From NCBI GenBank assembly GCA_028710485.1, contig JAQTTZ010000006.1, forward strand, positions 24,949-88,948: a stretch of DNA of 64,000 bases. Reading direction: 5' to 3'. A program made the position numbers and the translations under genes. The DNA is from Bacteriovorax sp. Its GTDB lineage: Bacteria > Bdellovibrionota > Bacteriovoracia > Bacteriovoracales > Bacteriovoracaceae. Within the stretch, counting starts at the first letter, position 1. Every line of letters begins with the position of its first letter. Shown here one piece after another: positions 46,597 to 55,445 of this stretch. The notes below the pieces were generated by a model. The model saw only the letters and a program-made list of their open reading frames with translations, was not told where the DNA came from and made no database searches.

Positions 46597-47451
46597 AATA
46601 TGATCGGCATTCAAGACAGCGCTTAAGTCACTCTGGCAAATTCCAGCATCCACACCTTCAACTACTTTTGTTCCGCGCAGGCAGGCAGGTTCATTTTTTT
46701 CACCACAATGATTTTGTCCACAAAACTTAGAGCCGCCCTGAGGGCAACTGTAATCAACAACCTGATACCAGCCATAGGCGCAACTATCGCAGCGGTTTTC
46801 ACCAATAGTTTGGCAGTTCTTATCGACTTGTTGACAGCGGATGGCCGAGCCTCTGCTCAAGCGATCACTTAGTTTTCCCAAGTAAGTATTTCGTCCATTA
46901 ACAAAGCTTTCCTCAGTAATTCGAAGAAGCGTTAAGCCTGGAAAAAGCTTTCGTTCTTTGACTGCTTGGTATTTTTCATGAATTACACCATTCTCAATAT
47001 TTGGTAAAAGAAAGGTCCAGCTCTTTTTTAAATTTTTATGTTTAAAATCCATAATCAATTTGAAATTTTCTAACTTAACTTTGAGATCCGAGAGTTGAAC
47101 AAATTCTAACCAAGCGTCTCCAGATGAAACTTCAGGGCAAGTCGAATCATTTTTTTGCTCCACAATCTTCAAGACCCCCATAATCTTTTTATATGGCACT
47201 TGGTAATACACACAATGCGTTTTGAAATTAAGTCCCCCAAGAGTCGGAATAACTAAACGGAAAATTAGTTGTTCGACACCTGGAGGCCTGGTGATGATTT
47301 CATTATTAACTTTTAAATCTTGAAGCTTAAAAGCAAAAAGCCATTCATTGTAGATTTTCATCTCTGCTTCTTCAGCACTCCCGCCCTGATGCTGAAAGGG
47401 AAGACAAGCTTGAAATGAAATGATCATCAAAATTAAAAAGAAGTACTTCAT
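46582..47451 (-). CDS. Lipoprotein of unknown function with a Cys-rich C-terminus
   Basis: 289 aa. The start is the ATG that overlaps the upstream stop by 4 nt (ATGA). The lipobox SFQAC predicts lipid attachment. The middle is beta-rich. The last ~75 residues hold about thirteen Cys (CQQVDKNCQ, NRCDSCAYGW, CPQGGSKFCGQNHCGEK), an EGF-like or disulfide-knotted pattern. It is co-transcribed with the FGE-like anchored protein, so the two may act together at the envelope. Not recognised as a family. Confidence 0.7.
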   Translation of the reverse strand: MKYFFLILMIISFQACLPFQHQGGSAEEAEMKIYNEWLFAFKLQDLKVNNEIITRPPGVEQLIFRLVIPTLGGLNFKTHCVYYQVPYKKIMGVLKIVEQKNDSTCPEVSSGDAWLEFVQLSDLKVKLENFKLIMDFKHKNLKKSWTFLLPNIENGVIHEKYQAVKERKLFPGLTLLRITEESFVNGRNTYLGKLSDRLSRGSAIRCQQVDKNCQTIGENRCDSCAYGWYQVVDYSCPQGGSKFCGQNHCGEKNEPACLRGTKVVEGVDAGICQSDLSAVLNADHILVCQ

Positions 47452-48671
47452 TTTGATTCCCGCATACAACGAAAGCCTACTTGGAATTTATCAACAGTCA
47501 GTTCAGGGTTAATTCCCTTGAAATCGAAATGCCGAAGTTCAAAATCTTCTCCATCCCAACCAGCGCGAAACCCTAATTTATGCCAAGAAGATTTAAAATT
47601 AAAATAATAAGAAGAAGCTTTTAAATTGCTTTCAGGATCGATGGGATTTCTAAAGACTTCAAAGACGCCGCCCATTGAATCCATAATGCCGGCCCAAGAG
47701 GGACTAGTTGAGTTAAGATGAAAGGCTTTTTTGCTCACACATTCCTGAGCATAAAAGAGGGAGCAATCTTCTTTAAATTCACTTTTCTTTTTGGTCCAAT
47801 AATAGGGGGAGCGGTTATTCTTTTTGGGAGTCACTTCGTCCATATCCATTGGTAAAAAAGTAGCAGCATCAAAATAATGGGCTTGCATCATTTGTTTGCC
47901 TTTAAATGAACAGAAATTTTCCATTTGGGAGTAATTAAGCCCTGTCGCAGGCATGAATAATTCATCGGCTTCAATTTTCCTTAAACCTTTTGTAAAATTG
48001 GGATTTCCGAAATCTATCCAGTCATTAACTTCAGAATTCATAACCAGATGACGGTCAATATAAATATTTTGATTAAAATTATCAAATCGATAATCTTCAA
48101 TATCCCCTGATGGCCTTCCAGTAATTTCTTCGCCGTAAGCATAAACTCGGTTTTGTAAAAAGACTTCCTGGCATTGATCAGCTAAAAAAAGATCTAATCG
48201 TTTATGGCCCAGTTTATCTTCAAGCGTAAAGAGATAGCCGGATTGCTCTAAACCGACATGATTTGTATTGGATTTAGTAAGATAACGATACAATTTTTTA
48301 TTTTTGTCATTTCCCATTTCGTGTTTTACGAAATGATAATTTAATTTAGGATTAAAAAGATAATTACACTCCAGCAAGATTGGATTACAACGCAAAAGTG
48401 ACTCATCAAAAGATGAAGTTATATTAAAATGTTTTAAACATTCTTGTTTAACTAAATTCCACTCGCGAGAGTCTTCCCCTTCATTCCAAATGCGATGAAT
48501 CTCTGAAGAGTTTTGTAAAAGTCTGTCTATTGCTTCTTTATCTTGAACAAATTGATCAGTCTTTGCGGCTGGATTTTGCATTTTTAGGTAGAAAAACCAT
48601 CCACTGACAAGCAAAACGGCACAAATGGACAGAGTTAATAGAGGGACAATGTACCTTTTGAAATCTTTCAT
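47448..48671 (-). CDS. Membrane-anchored FGE/SUMF1-like protein
   Basis: 407 aa with a single N-terminal transmembrane anchor (residues ~9-28). From residue ~195 it follows the formylglycine-generating/SUMF1-like fold: IYIDRHLVMNSEVNDWIDF, then LFMPATGLNYSQMENFCSFKGKQM, WAGIMDSMGGVFEVFRNP and the final VGFRCMRE. The paired Cys of true copper-dependent FGE are not evident, so it is probably one of the many FGE-sulfatase-domain proteins with structural or ligand roles. It precedes and overlaps the Cys-rich lipoprotein gene by 4 nt. Confidence 0.78.
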   Translation of the reverse strand: MKDFKRYIVPLLTLSICAVLLVSGWFFYLKMQNPAAKTDQFVQDKEAIDRLLQNSSEIHRIWNEGEDSREWNLVKQECLKHFNITSSFDESLLRCNPILLECNYLFNPKLNYHFVKHEMGNDKNKKLYRYLTKSNTNHVGLEQSGYLFTLEDKLGHKRLDLFLADQCQEVFLQNRVYAYGEEITGRPSGDIEDYRFDNFNQNIYIDRHLVMNSEVNDWIDFGNPNFTKGLRKIEADELFMPATGLNYSQMENFCSFKGKQMMQAHYFDAATFLPMDMDEVTPKKNNRSPYYWTKKKSEFKEDCSLFYAQECVSKKAFHLNSTSPSWAGIMDSMGGVFEVFRNPIDPESNLKASSYYFNFKSSWHKLGFRAGWDGEDFELRHFDFKGINPELTVDKFQVGFRCMRESK

Positions 48672-48728
48672 ATGAGATTATAATTATAACTAAGAATATC
48701 CTCAATGGAAATAAGCAAGGAATAAGTA

Positions 48729-50933
48729 ATGGGCCATCTCGATTGGATTCACAAAGCTTCTGAAAATAATGACACTCAAACTGAAATTCTTTCTTTCAGT
48801 GATTATATGGAGATTTTTGAAAAAGATCCAAAAAATGAATGTCGCCCAACTTACGAATTTATCCGAGACATGCTTAAGCATTACGGAGTGAATGAGGATG
48901 GATCTTATAAGCTTTTCGAAATGAATCATCCTGACTGCCCTCCCGTTTATGGACAGCACAAGGTTCAGCACGCCCTTGCTCAAAACTTAGTAAATTTCAG
49001 TGAGGAAGGTTTCAATAATAAATTTATTCTTCTCATTGGCCCAAACGGATCTTCAAAATCTTCACTAGTTAAAAAACTGATCAAAGGTCTGGAAGATTAT
49101 TCCGAAACAGAAAAAGGAAAACTTTTTAGTTTTAGTTGGATTTTCCCTATAGAAAACTATGTCAAAGGGACTCTTGGGTTAAACAGTACGATCAGAGACA
49201 CTAACTTAGTTAGCTATGCCTATTTAGAAGATAAAGAAATTTCAGCAATTATGCCTTCTGAACTCAAGGACCATCCTCTACTTTTAATTCCAAAAGAATA
49301 CCGTCAAGAGATGCTTGAAAAAACGCTAAAAGGCGATGAACGTTTGCTGGAATCAGTAAAAAAATCTTATCTTTATCGCGGTGATCTCTCAAAAAGAAAC
49401 CGCATGATTTATGATGCTCTTTTAAAAAACTATAAAGGAAAACACCAGGAAGTCTTAAAACATATTCGAATTGAGCGTTTTACTATCAGCAAACGTTATT
49501 CAACTAGTGCTGTAACAATTGAACCTCAAATTCATGTTGATGCTCACATGCAGCAAATTACCATGGATAAACGTTTGCAAAGTCTTCCTCCAAGTTTGCA
49601 GTCCCTTAACTTATTTTCACTACAGGGTGAAGCAGTTATGGCCAATAGAGGCGTGCTTGAATATTCAGATCTTTTAAAGCGTCCATTGGATGCTTATAAA
49701 TATCTCTTAATGACCATGGAGACAGGAACAATCAATCTGCAAGGAATATTAACTGAATTGGATATTTTCTTCATCGGTACTTCCAATGAAATTCACCTTG
49801 CTGCCTTTAAGCAACACCCCGACTTCAATTCGTTCAAGGGTCGATTTAATTTTGTGACAGTTCCTTATTTATTAGATGTGCGCGATGAAGAAAAAATTTA
49901 CATTGAACAAGTTGAAGGACTGAAAGACCGTTCACATTTCTCTCCGCATGCCCTTAACGCTCTTTGCTTGTTTGCCATCATGTCTCGGCTTAGAGTTTGT
50001 CAGACTAAGAATTATAACGATAAAAAACTAGCTAATATTGCTACCAATTTGAATCCTCTAGAGAAATCTCTCTACTTGGCAAACATTGAACTACCAGAAA
50101 AGCTTGATATTGAGTCACGTCAGATTTTAAAACAAGGACATGAAGAAATTCTCAATGAATATATCAACGATAGTCTTTATGAAGGAAAATTTGGCTTAAG
50201 TCCTCGAGACCTAAAACATATTATTTATAAACTTTCCTCTCTTCATGAAAATGTATCTTTTGTTGAGGTGCTTGAGCATCTTCAACAATTGATTTTAAAG
50301 AAAAGTGAATATGATTTTTTAAACATGGCCCCTCAGGCTGACTACCACAACCCTGGACGTTATTTAGAATTAATCAAAGAACATAACCTTAATTTCTTTG
50401 ACCGCGAGCTTAGAAATTCACTTGGACTGGTAGATGACCGCTCTTACGAAGACTATATCAAGCGCTATATTGAAAATGTTAATGCACTTATTAAAGGCGA
50501 GAAAATTAAAAATACCACCACTGGTAAATTTGTTGATCCTGATGACTATTTCATCAAAGAATTTGAATTGGCCATTAACTTAAAAGAAGATCCGAAAACC
50601 TATCGTTCTCTTTTGATTTCAAAATTAGGTGCTTACTTTTTAGATCATCCAGGGAAACCTATCGCTTACACCACCGTTTTTCCAGACCTCGCAGATAGGT
50701 TACAAGAGTCATTTAGAATTGAACAAAAGAAAGTCATTATCGCCATCTCTAAAAACTTAATATTTTTTGAAGCTGAATTTTCAAAAAATATTGTTCCTGG
50801 TCACGGCACTCCACTTTCAGATGAAAGTAGAAAGCAAATCAGGGCCGTACTTAAAAACTTAGAAACTCGTTATGGCTATACTGAAGGTGCCGCAATGTCG
50901 TTACTTAATTTTTTAATTAAAGAAAGATATTAA
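48729..50933 (+). CDS. prkA: PrkA-type serine protein kinase/AAA protein
   Basis: 734 aa. The first part matches the PrkA AAA domain: SFSDYMEIFEKDPKNECRPTYEF near residue 22, Walker A LIGPNGSSKSSLVKKL near 100-116 and MNHPDCPPVYGQ near 65. The middle has LFSLQGEAVMANRGVLEYSDLLKRP near 295 and a sensor region near 345. The C-terminal PrkA domain shows less obvious kinase motifs. Length exceeds E. coli YeaG (644 aa) by about 90 residues. PrkA proteins act in stress and starvation physiology. AAGGA lies 8 nt before the ATG. It is followed after 5 bp by the RluA-type gene. Confidence 0.9.
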   Translation: MGHLDWIHKASENNDTQTEILSFSDYMEIFEKDPKNECRPTYEFIRDMLKHYGVNEDGSYKLFEMNHPDCPPVYGQHKVQHALAQNLVNFSEEGFNNKFILLIGPNGSSKSSLVKKLIKGLEDYSETEKGKLFSFSWIFPIENYVKGTLGLNSTIRDTNLVSYAYLEDKEISAIMPSELKDHPLLLIPKEYRQEMLEKTLKGDERLLESVKKSYLYRGDLSKRNRMIYDALLKNYKGKHQEVLKHIRIERFTISKRYSTSAVTIEPQIHVDAHMQQITMDKRLQSLPPSLQSLNLFSLQGEAVMANRGVLEYSDLLKRPLDAYKYLLMTMETGTINLQGILTELDIFFIGTSNEIHLAAFKQHPDFNSFKGRFNFVTVPYLLDVRDEEKIYIEQVEGLKDRSHFSPHALNALCLFAIMSRLRVCQTKNYNDKKLANIATNLNPLEKSLYLANIELPEKLDIESRQILKQGHEEILNEYINDSLYEGKFGLSPRDLKHIIYKLSSLHENVSFVEVLEHLQQLILKKSEYDFLNMAPQADYHNPGRYLELIKEHNLNFFDRELRNSLGLVDDRSYEDYIKRYIENVNALIKGEKIKNTTTGKFVDPDDYFIKEFELAINLKEDPKTYRSLLISKLGAYFLDHPGKPIAYTTVFPDLADRLQESFRIEQKKVIIAISKNLIFFEAEFSKNIVPGHGTPLSDESRKQIRAVLKNLETRYGYTEGAAMSLLNFLIKERY

Positions 50934-50938
50934 AAGAA

Positions 50939-52018
50939 ATGAGCATCATAAATAAGGCCTATCGCGATGACATGTTTGAAGTTCGCCACTTAGTGGACGA
51001 AGAACATCATGGTGCCAGGCTTGATCAGTTCATCCAATTGTATCTTGATTCCTTCTCGCGGGAAATGATCAAAAAAAAAATAAAAGAGAAAGAAATTTCC
51101 ATTGTCAAAAGACCTGGTATTCATAAACCTTCTACTGTTCTTCACCATAAAGATGAAGTGGTGATTCGCTTCTACAAATCAAAATATGAAGACGAATACT
51201 GGCGGGGAGAAAAGCAGGACCTGCAAATGAGTCCCGATATCGTGTTTGAAGATAATGATCTGATTGTGATCTCAAAACCTGCATTCATGTCGACTCACCC
51301 GGCAGGAAGACATGTCTTTAATTGTGCAACTGTCTTTTTTGAAATGAAGTATGAACAAACCATTCACTCTCTTCATCGTATTGACCGCGAGACTTCAGGT
51401 ATTTTAATGCTTGGAAAAAATCCTAAAATCGCCAATGAGATGATGGCTAAATTTGAAAATGATGATATCAAAAAATGTTATCTTTTTATCGCTCGTGCCA
51501 ATGAATTTGACCGTGGAGAAAAAGAATTTATTGCCAATGAAAGAATGAGCTCACCGGGGGAAGGTTTAAAGCGAGTCTATGTTGAGCACTATCCAGAAAA
51601 TTCATTGGAAGGAAAACATGCGCGAACTTTTTTCTTTATCCTCGAACGAGTCAATGGCTACGTCATAGGTATTGCTTGCCCACAAACCGGCCGGCAGCAC
51701 CAAATCAGGGTGCATGCACTTGCACATGGAATTCCTTTAATCGGAGATAAATTGTATCTGGGCTCTTACGAAATGTTCCAGCGATTTAAGGATCAATTGG
51801 CGACTCCAGCAGATCACGACCTAATGGAAATTCCACGCCATGCGCTGCACGCTATCGCAATAAAAATTCCTTACAAAAAAGAAAAGGAAAAAGTTTTTAT
51901 TACAAATATTCCGGCCGATTTGAAAAAATGGATTCTTGAAAAGACGGACCTAGGCATCGATATTCTCGAGGCAAAAATACTTCAAACCATAAAAAGTTAT
52001 TACAATAAAGAATACTAA
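50939..52018 (+). CDS. RluA-family RNA pseudouridine synthase
   Basis: 359 aa. An N-terminal S4-like RNA-binding region (RLDQFIQLYLDSFSREMIKKKI) precedes the synthase domain. The catalytic motif is LHRIDRETSGILML near residue 145, with Asp147 as the nucleophile. GRQHQIRVHALAHGIPLIGD near 252 is the family's second signature. Members isomerise specific uridines in rRNA or tRNA; the target here cannot be assigned. The gene is 5 bp downstream of prkA and likely co-transcribed. A tail of ~50 aa beyond the family core is Lys/Ile-rich. Confidence 0.9.
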   Translation: MSIINKAYRDDMFEVRHLVDEEHHGARLDQFIQLYLDSFSREMIKKKIKEKEISIVKRPGIHKPSTVLHHKDEVVIRFYKSKYEDEYWRGEKQDLQMSPDIVFEDNDLIVISKPAFMSTHPAGRHVFNCATVFFEMKYEQTIHSLHRIDRETSGILMLGKNPKIANEMMAKFENDDIKKCYLFIARANEFDRGEKEFIANERMSSPGEGLKRVYVEHYPENSLEGKHARTFFFILERVNGYVIGIACPQTGRQHQIRVHALAHGIPLIGDKLYLGSYEMFQRFKDQLATPADHDLMEIPRHALHAIAIKIPYKKEKEKVFITNIPADLKKWILEKTDLGIDILEAKILQTIKSYYNKEY

Positions 52019-52051
52019 GCTTTAATTATTTATTAACATTCACAAACCTTC

Positions 52052-53986
52052 TTACTCCAGAGGCTTTCTAACAGAAAAAATACACCATCTCCAGAGGTCA
52101 TGAATTTCACCGTTAGGGAGAATTTTAAAGGGATGAACTTTTCTAATCTCATTTGAAGCATTTTGATAGATTTCACGAATCTCATGCTGATGAAGTGCGG
52201 TGGTTTCATAACTGTTAATCCACACATCAATATTTTCCCAAACATTTATTTCAGTCATGACCAGGTCAACAAACCCCGCCCCTAAAAGAAGATTTCTAAA
52301 GTCTTCCTCTTGAAACATATTAAATATTAGTGGCTGTTTCTTTTTGAAAATTCTGTACATCCATGCTGAATCAACTTCACTGAAAGGGAGAATTTGTCCA
52401 ACAACGAATTGACCTCCTGGCTTTAATACACGGAATATTTCAGAAACTGGATTTTCCGGATATGGCAACAGATGTAATACTTCACGAGTACAGACCAGAT
52501 CAAAGCTTTTCTCAGCAAATGGAATATTATAAACGTTTCCTTGGTGGACTTCATCTAGACGTGTTTTTGAAAGATTGACCATTTCTGGGGTTAGATCTAA
52601 CCCGATTATTTTTTTAACCTTGTGTTTAAAAGATGCGCCAACGACTCCACTCCCGCAGCATACGTCCAAGGCAATGGCATCCTCATTAAGAGTAAAATGA
52701 TCGGCATGTGCCTTTAATAGTTCTTGATCAGTAATCCAAACAGCGGAAGAATGCCAAGTTTTAGAGCGCTCTCCAAATTGTTTTTTGTACACTTCTTCGT
52801 TGATTTTTTTAGTTCCATATTGAAGAAATATTCTTTCAGCAACCCGTTTTGCATTTGAGCGGGATTTTCTTAAGCCCTGAAGTCTTTCAAAAATCATTAA
52901 CAAATTTTTTGAATTTTGCTTAAAAAAACCAATAACTTGACCAGAAATTTCGTTTTCAATTAAATCCACAATTTCAAAATTAGTTAAGCGACTTTTCGTT
53001 TGCCCTTCAAAATTAGGATGCAGAAGCTTGCAATTAATAATTGCAAAAACGCCATCTAGTGCCTCGTCAATTTCTAATGCCAGTCCATCCCATTGACCTG
53101 GAAAGTATTCCGAGATCAAACTTTTCAAGCCTCGTCGGAGACCTGAGCGATAGGCATTTACATGGGTTCCACCTAAAAACGTGCTGACACCGTTAACGTA
53201 AGATTTAATCAACGTATTATTTTCAGTGGTCCAGTTAAACACACAGTCAAAAGATAAATCATCCCGCTGAAACTTAAATTGCAAATGTTCATTAAATAAT
53301 TTTTGAGTGTGGGCCAATGCCTTATCGAGAATTCCAGCGATTCCATTTGTTGAATCGAAGACAAATCTTTCCGCTTGTGAATTCAGCCGAAATGTTATTT
53401 GAGGATTTAAAAATGCGAGTTCCTCTATCGATGCATGAATATAATTAAAATCAAAAGAGTTAAATTCCTTAAATATTTTTTTGTCCGGATAAAAAGTTAT
53501 CTTGGTTCCTGGATTTTTATTTGATTTTTCGTCTGCTGATTGGACTAATTTTTCAATGGCGCTTCCTTCTTTATATGTTTGAAAAAATAGACCTGTAGCA
53601 TTTTTAATTTCTATCTTCAGTTCAGTTGAAAGCGCATTGACACAAGAAAGCCCAACTCCATGTAAACCGGCAGTAAAATGGTTTGATGTTTTCTTGAATT
53701 TGCTTCCAGAGTGAAGCTTCGTTAGTACCAACTGTACATTTGAGATATTAAACTCACGATTAATCTCTGTTGATATTCCTCTTCCATTGTCTTCAACTGA
53801 ACAAAAATCAGAACCAACATTGACTTCAATTTCTGAAGCAGTTCCTAAGATAGCTTCGTCAATTGCGTTATGTACTAATTCAAATAATAGGTGATTAACT
53901 CCATCATTACTAACCGAGCCTATATACATAGAAGGATTTGTTCTTACTGCTTCAATTTCTGAAAGAACAATAATTTCGTCATTCAT
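52052..53986 (-). CDS. GyrB/ParE-type ATPase module fused to a SAM-dependent methyltransferase
   Basis: 644 aa. Residues 1-~385 follow the gyrase B 43-kDa ATPase region: N-box ELVHNAIDEA (Glu36, Asn40), G1 DNGRG (Asp66), GLHGVG at 107-112, and the transducer with NGVSTFLGGTH and FEGQTKSRL (QTK at 329-331, near-identical position to E. coli GyrB 335-337). The TOPRIM domain that should follow is absent. Instead residues ~400-610 are a UbiE-like methyltransferase: DVCCGSG at 441-447, Asp464 in GLDLTPEM, VLKPGG at 520-525. All ATPase residues look intact, so ATP-gated dimerisation coupled to methyl transfer is a plausible but untested idea. Last gene of the minus-strand arm. AAGGA lies 7 nt before the ATG. 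Confidence 0.85.
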   Translation of the reverse strand: MNDEIIVLSEIEAVRTNPSMYIGSVSNDGVNHLLFELVHNAIDEAILGTASEIEVNVGSDFCSVEDNGRGISTEINREFNISNVQLVLTKLHSGSKFKKTSNHFTAGLHGVGLSCVNALSTELKIEIKNATGLFFQTYKEGSAIEKLVQSADEKSNKNPGTKITFYPDKKIFKEFNSFDFNYIHASIEELAFLNPQITFRLNSQAERFVFDSTNGIAGILDKALAHTQKLFNEHLQFKFQRDDLSFDCVFNWTTENNTLIKSYVNGVSTFLGGTHVNAYRSGLRRGLKSLISEYFPGQWDGLALEIDEALDGVFAIINCKLLHPNFEGQTKSRLTNFEIVDLIENEISGQVIGFFKQNSKNLLMIFERLQGLRKSRSNAKRVAERIFLQYGTKKINEEVYKKQFGERSKTWHSSAVWITDQELLKAHADHFTLNEDAIALDVCCGSGVVGASFKHKVKKIIGLDLTPEMVNLSKTRLDEVHQGNVYNIPFAEKSFDLVCTREVLHLLPYPENPVSEIFRVLKPGGQFVVGQILPFSEVDSAWMYRIFKKKQPLIFNMFQEEDFRNLLLGAGFVDLVMTEINVWENIDVWINSYETTALHQHEIREIYQNASNEIRKVHPFKILPNGEIHDLWRWCIFSVRKPLE

Positions 53987-54001
53987 TTTATTTTCCTTAA
54001 C

Positions 54002-54418
54002 CTATTCTGATTGATTTTCTTTTAATCGAGAGACATGATGGCGTTTTAATTTTTCCAAGGTATCAAACCAACTAGCAACATCACTAAACCCTTCGTCACG
54101 TGCAATCTTTGCCATTTCTGGATAAATTTCATTTGCCTGCTCTATTTCTGTTTGCAAAATGGAAGCAATATTTTGGCTTGAATTGCCAATCGGTACTTGG
54201 GAGGAAGGATCTTTAAAATTTCTTAAAAAATCCAAGCTACCGTTTACATTATCTAAACTTCCTTCTGAAAAATCTCGAAGAGTTTTAGAAATTTTTCCCA
54301 ACCCCTCATATTCAGATACGCTTAAAAAAAACTTATATCTGAAATAAAGTTTCGCCTCATCTTCAAAGGCCTTCTTAAGATTTTCAAATGTCTGACTAGC
54401 TTCAAACTTGTTATCCAT
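54002..54418 (-). CDS. Rubrerythrin/ferritin-like protein with degenerate diiron site
   Basis: 138 aa four-helix protein. NLKKAFEDEAKLYFRYKFF and the later EIYPEMAKIARDEGFSDVASWF align by eye with rubrerythrin's ferritin-like domain. Glu in FEDEA is kept, but the helix-2 ExxH is replaced (SLDN region), the helix-3 second Glu appears as Gln, and the helix-4 ExxH reads KRHH. It has no rubredoxin tail and no CxxC. It probably cannot hold a normal diiron centre. It lies 7 bp after the sulfotransferase and 15 bp before the GyrB-type fusion gene, in one operon. GAGG precedes the ATG. Confidence 0.75.
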   Translation of the reverse strand: MDNKFEASQTFENLKKAFEDEAKLYFRYKFFLSVSEYEGLGKISKTLRDFSEGSLDNVNGSLDFLRNFKDPSSQVPIGNSSQNIASILQTEIEQANEIYPEMAKIARDEGFSDVASWFDTLEKLKRHHVSRLKENQSE

Positions 54419-54425
54419 ACTGGCC

Positions 54426-55445
54426 TCAATAATGCATTTTTTGTTGCAGTTTAATTTTTCTTAATAAATATTTTTTTTTCCATCTTAAGTAGAAATTTTT
54501 ATCCGAGCGCATTGATTGGTATTCTGTTTTCCACTTTGCGAAATGTTCCAACAATTCAACTTCTAGCCTTTTTAAAAAACTTACTCTCTTTAACTTGCTG
54601 GCATCATTTACCAGGGGATATGAATATTCTTTCATTAAGTCCTGACAAAGAAATTCGATCATTGCAAGATCTTCACTTGCCAAGTTTTCTCTAAATTGTC
54701 CTACACTCTTTGCGCTAATTGGATCTTCTACTTTTTTCCAAGACTGGCTAAGACCTGCAAGTTGCTTAGCCTCTCTATCTTTGAAGAAGTTTAATTGCTC
54801 GGGATCAAAGTCTTCACTTAAAAAATCCATAACTACTTTCATAACGCTTTCAGGATTAGTCGTTAAATCTTCATATAATATTTTTAACAGCTTTCCCTCT
54901 TTACTTAAATAGTTCCATTTCTCAATTTGCTCCTGCTCATTTTTCCAAAGTTCAGCCATTTTATAGGGGTGGTATTTAGAAAAAATGGATTTTGAGGCTG
55001 AAACAGCAATGTCTCTAGGATCGCGAACCAAATGAATAAAACGTGGATTTGAGTGATGCTGTAGTATCGTTTCAATTTCAGAAAACATAAAAGTACTTTT
55101 GCAGCCCCAGCGTTTTTTATTTTCATGCTGCCGGTAGGCTTCATAGAGCCCCACATAGATTCCGTAAAGTGTTTTAGAAGGTGCCAAATCTTTGATCATC
55201 TCCTGGTTAATCTTAAAGGGCCAAGGAGAAAAATGATTTTCCACAATACTTATCACATCTGTTGTTAGCTTGCTAAAATTATCATCTTCAGTCAAAGCCC
55301 CATAACCTTGAAGCAGAGGAGCAAAGTCTCGCATTATATGCGGGGGATGAGGAATTGCAATATTAGGATGAGAATTAAGAATTAGTCTTAATAGATTTGA
55401 TCCTGAACGCTCAGTCCCAATGATAAAAATGGGATCATTGATCAT
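54426..55445 (-). CDS. Sulfotransferase (PAPS-dependent), minus-strand arm
   Basis: 339 aa. FIIGTERSGSNLLRLILNSHP at residues ~7-27 is the 5'-phosphosulfate loop. FIHLVRDPRDIAVSASKS near 140-157 is the 3'-phosphate motif. LKILYEDLTTNPE near 190 is the usual sulfotransferase continuation. It should move sulfate from PAPS to a hydroxyl or amine. The ATG overlaps the upstream radical-SAM gene by 4 nt (ATGA), so it is translationally coupled. The acceptor is unknown. A basic C-terminal tail (about 30 residues, many Lys) could contact membrane or partner. Confidence 0.88.
   Translation of the reverse strand: MINDPIFIIGTERSGSNLLRLILNSHPNIAIPHPPHIMRDFAPLLQGYGALTEDDNFSKLTTDVISIVENHFSPWPFKINQEMIKDLAPSKTLYGIYVGLYEAYRQHENKKRWGCKSTFMFSEIETILQHHSNPRFIHLVRDPRDIAVSASKSIFSKYHPYKMAELWKNEQEQIEKWNYLSKEGKLLKILYEDLTTNPESVMKVVMDFLSEDFDPEQLNFFKDREAKQLAGLSQSWKKVEDPISAKSVGQFRENLASEDLAMIEFLCQDLMKEYSYPLVNDASKLKRVSFLKRLEVELLEHFAKWKTEYQSMRSDKNFYLRWKKKYLLRKIKLQQKMHY

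Noticed and set aside
52052..53986. Interpretation as an ordinary ParE/GyrB topoisomerase subunit
   Set aside because: No TOPRIM motifs follow the transducer domain and no gyrA/parC neighbour is present; the C-terminus is a clear methyltransferase.
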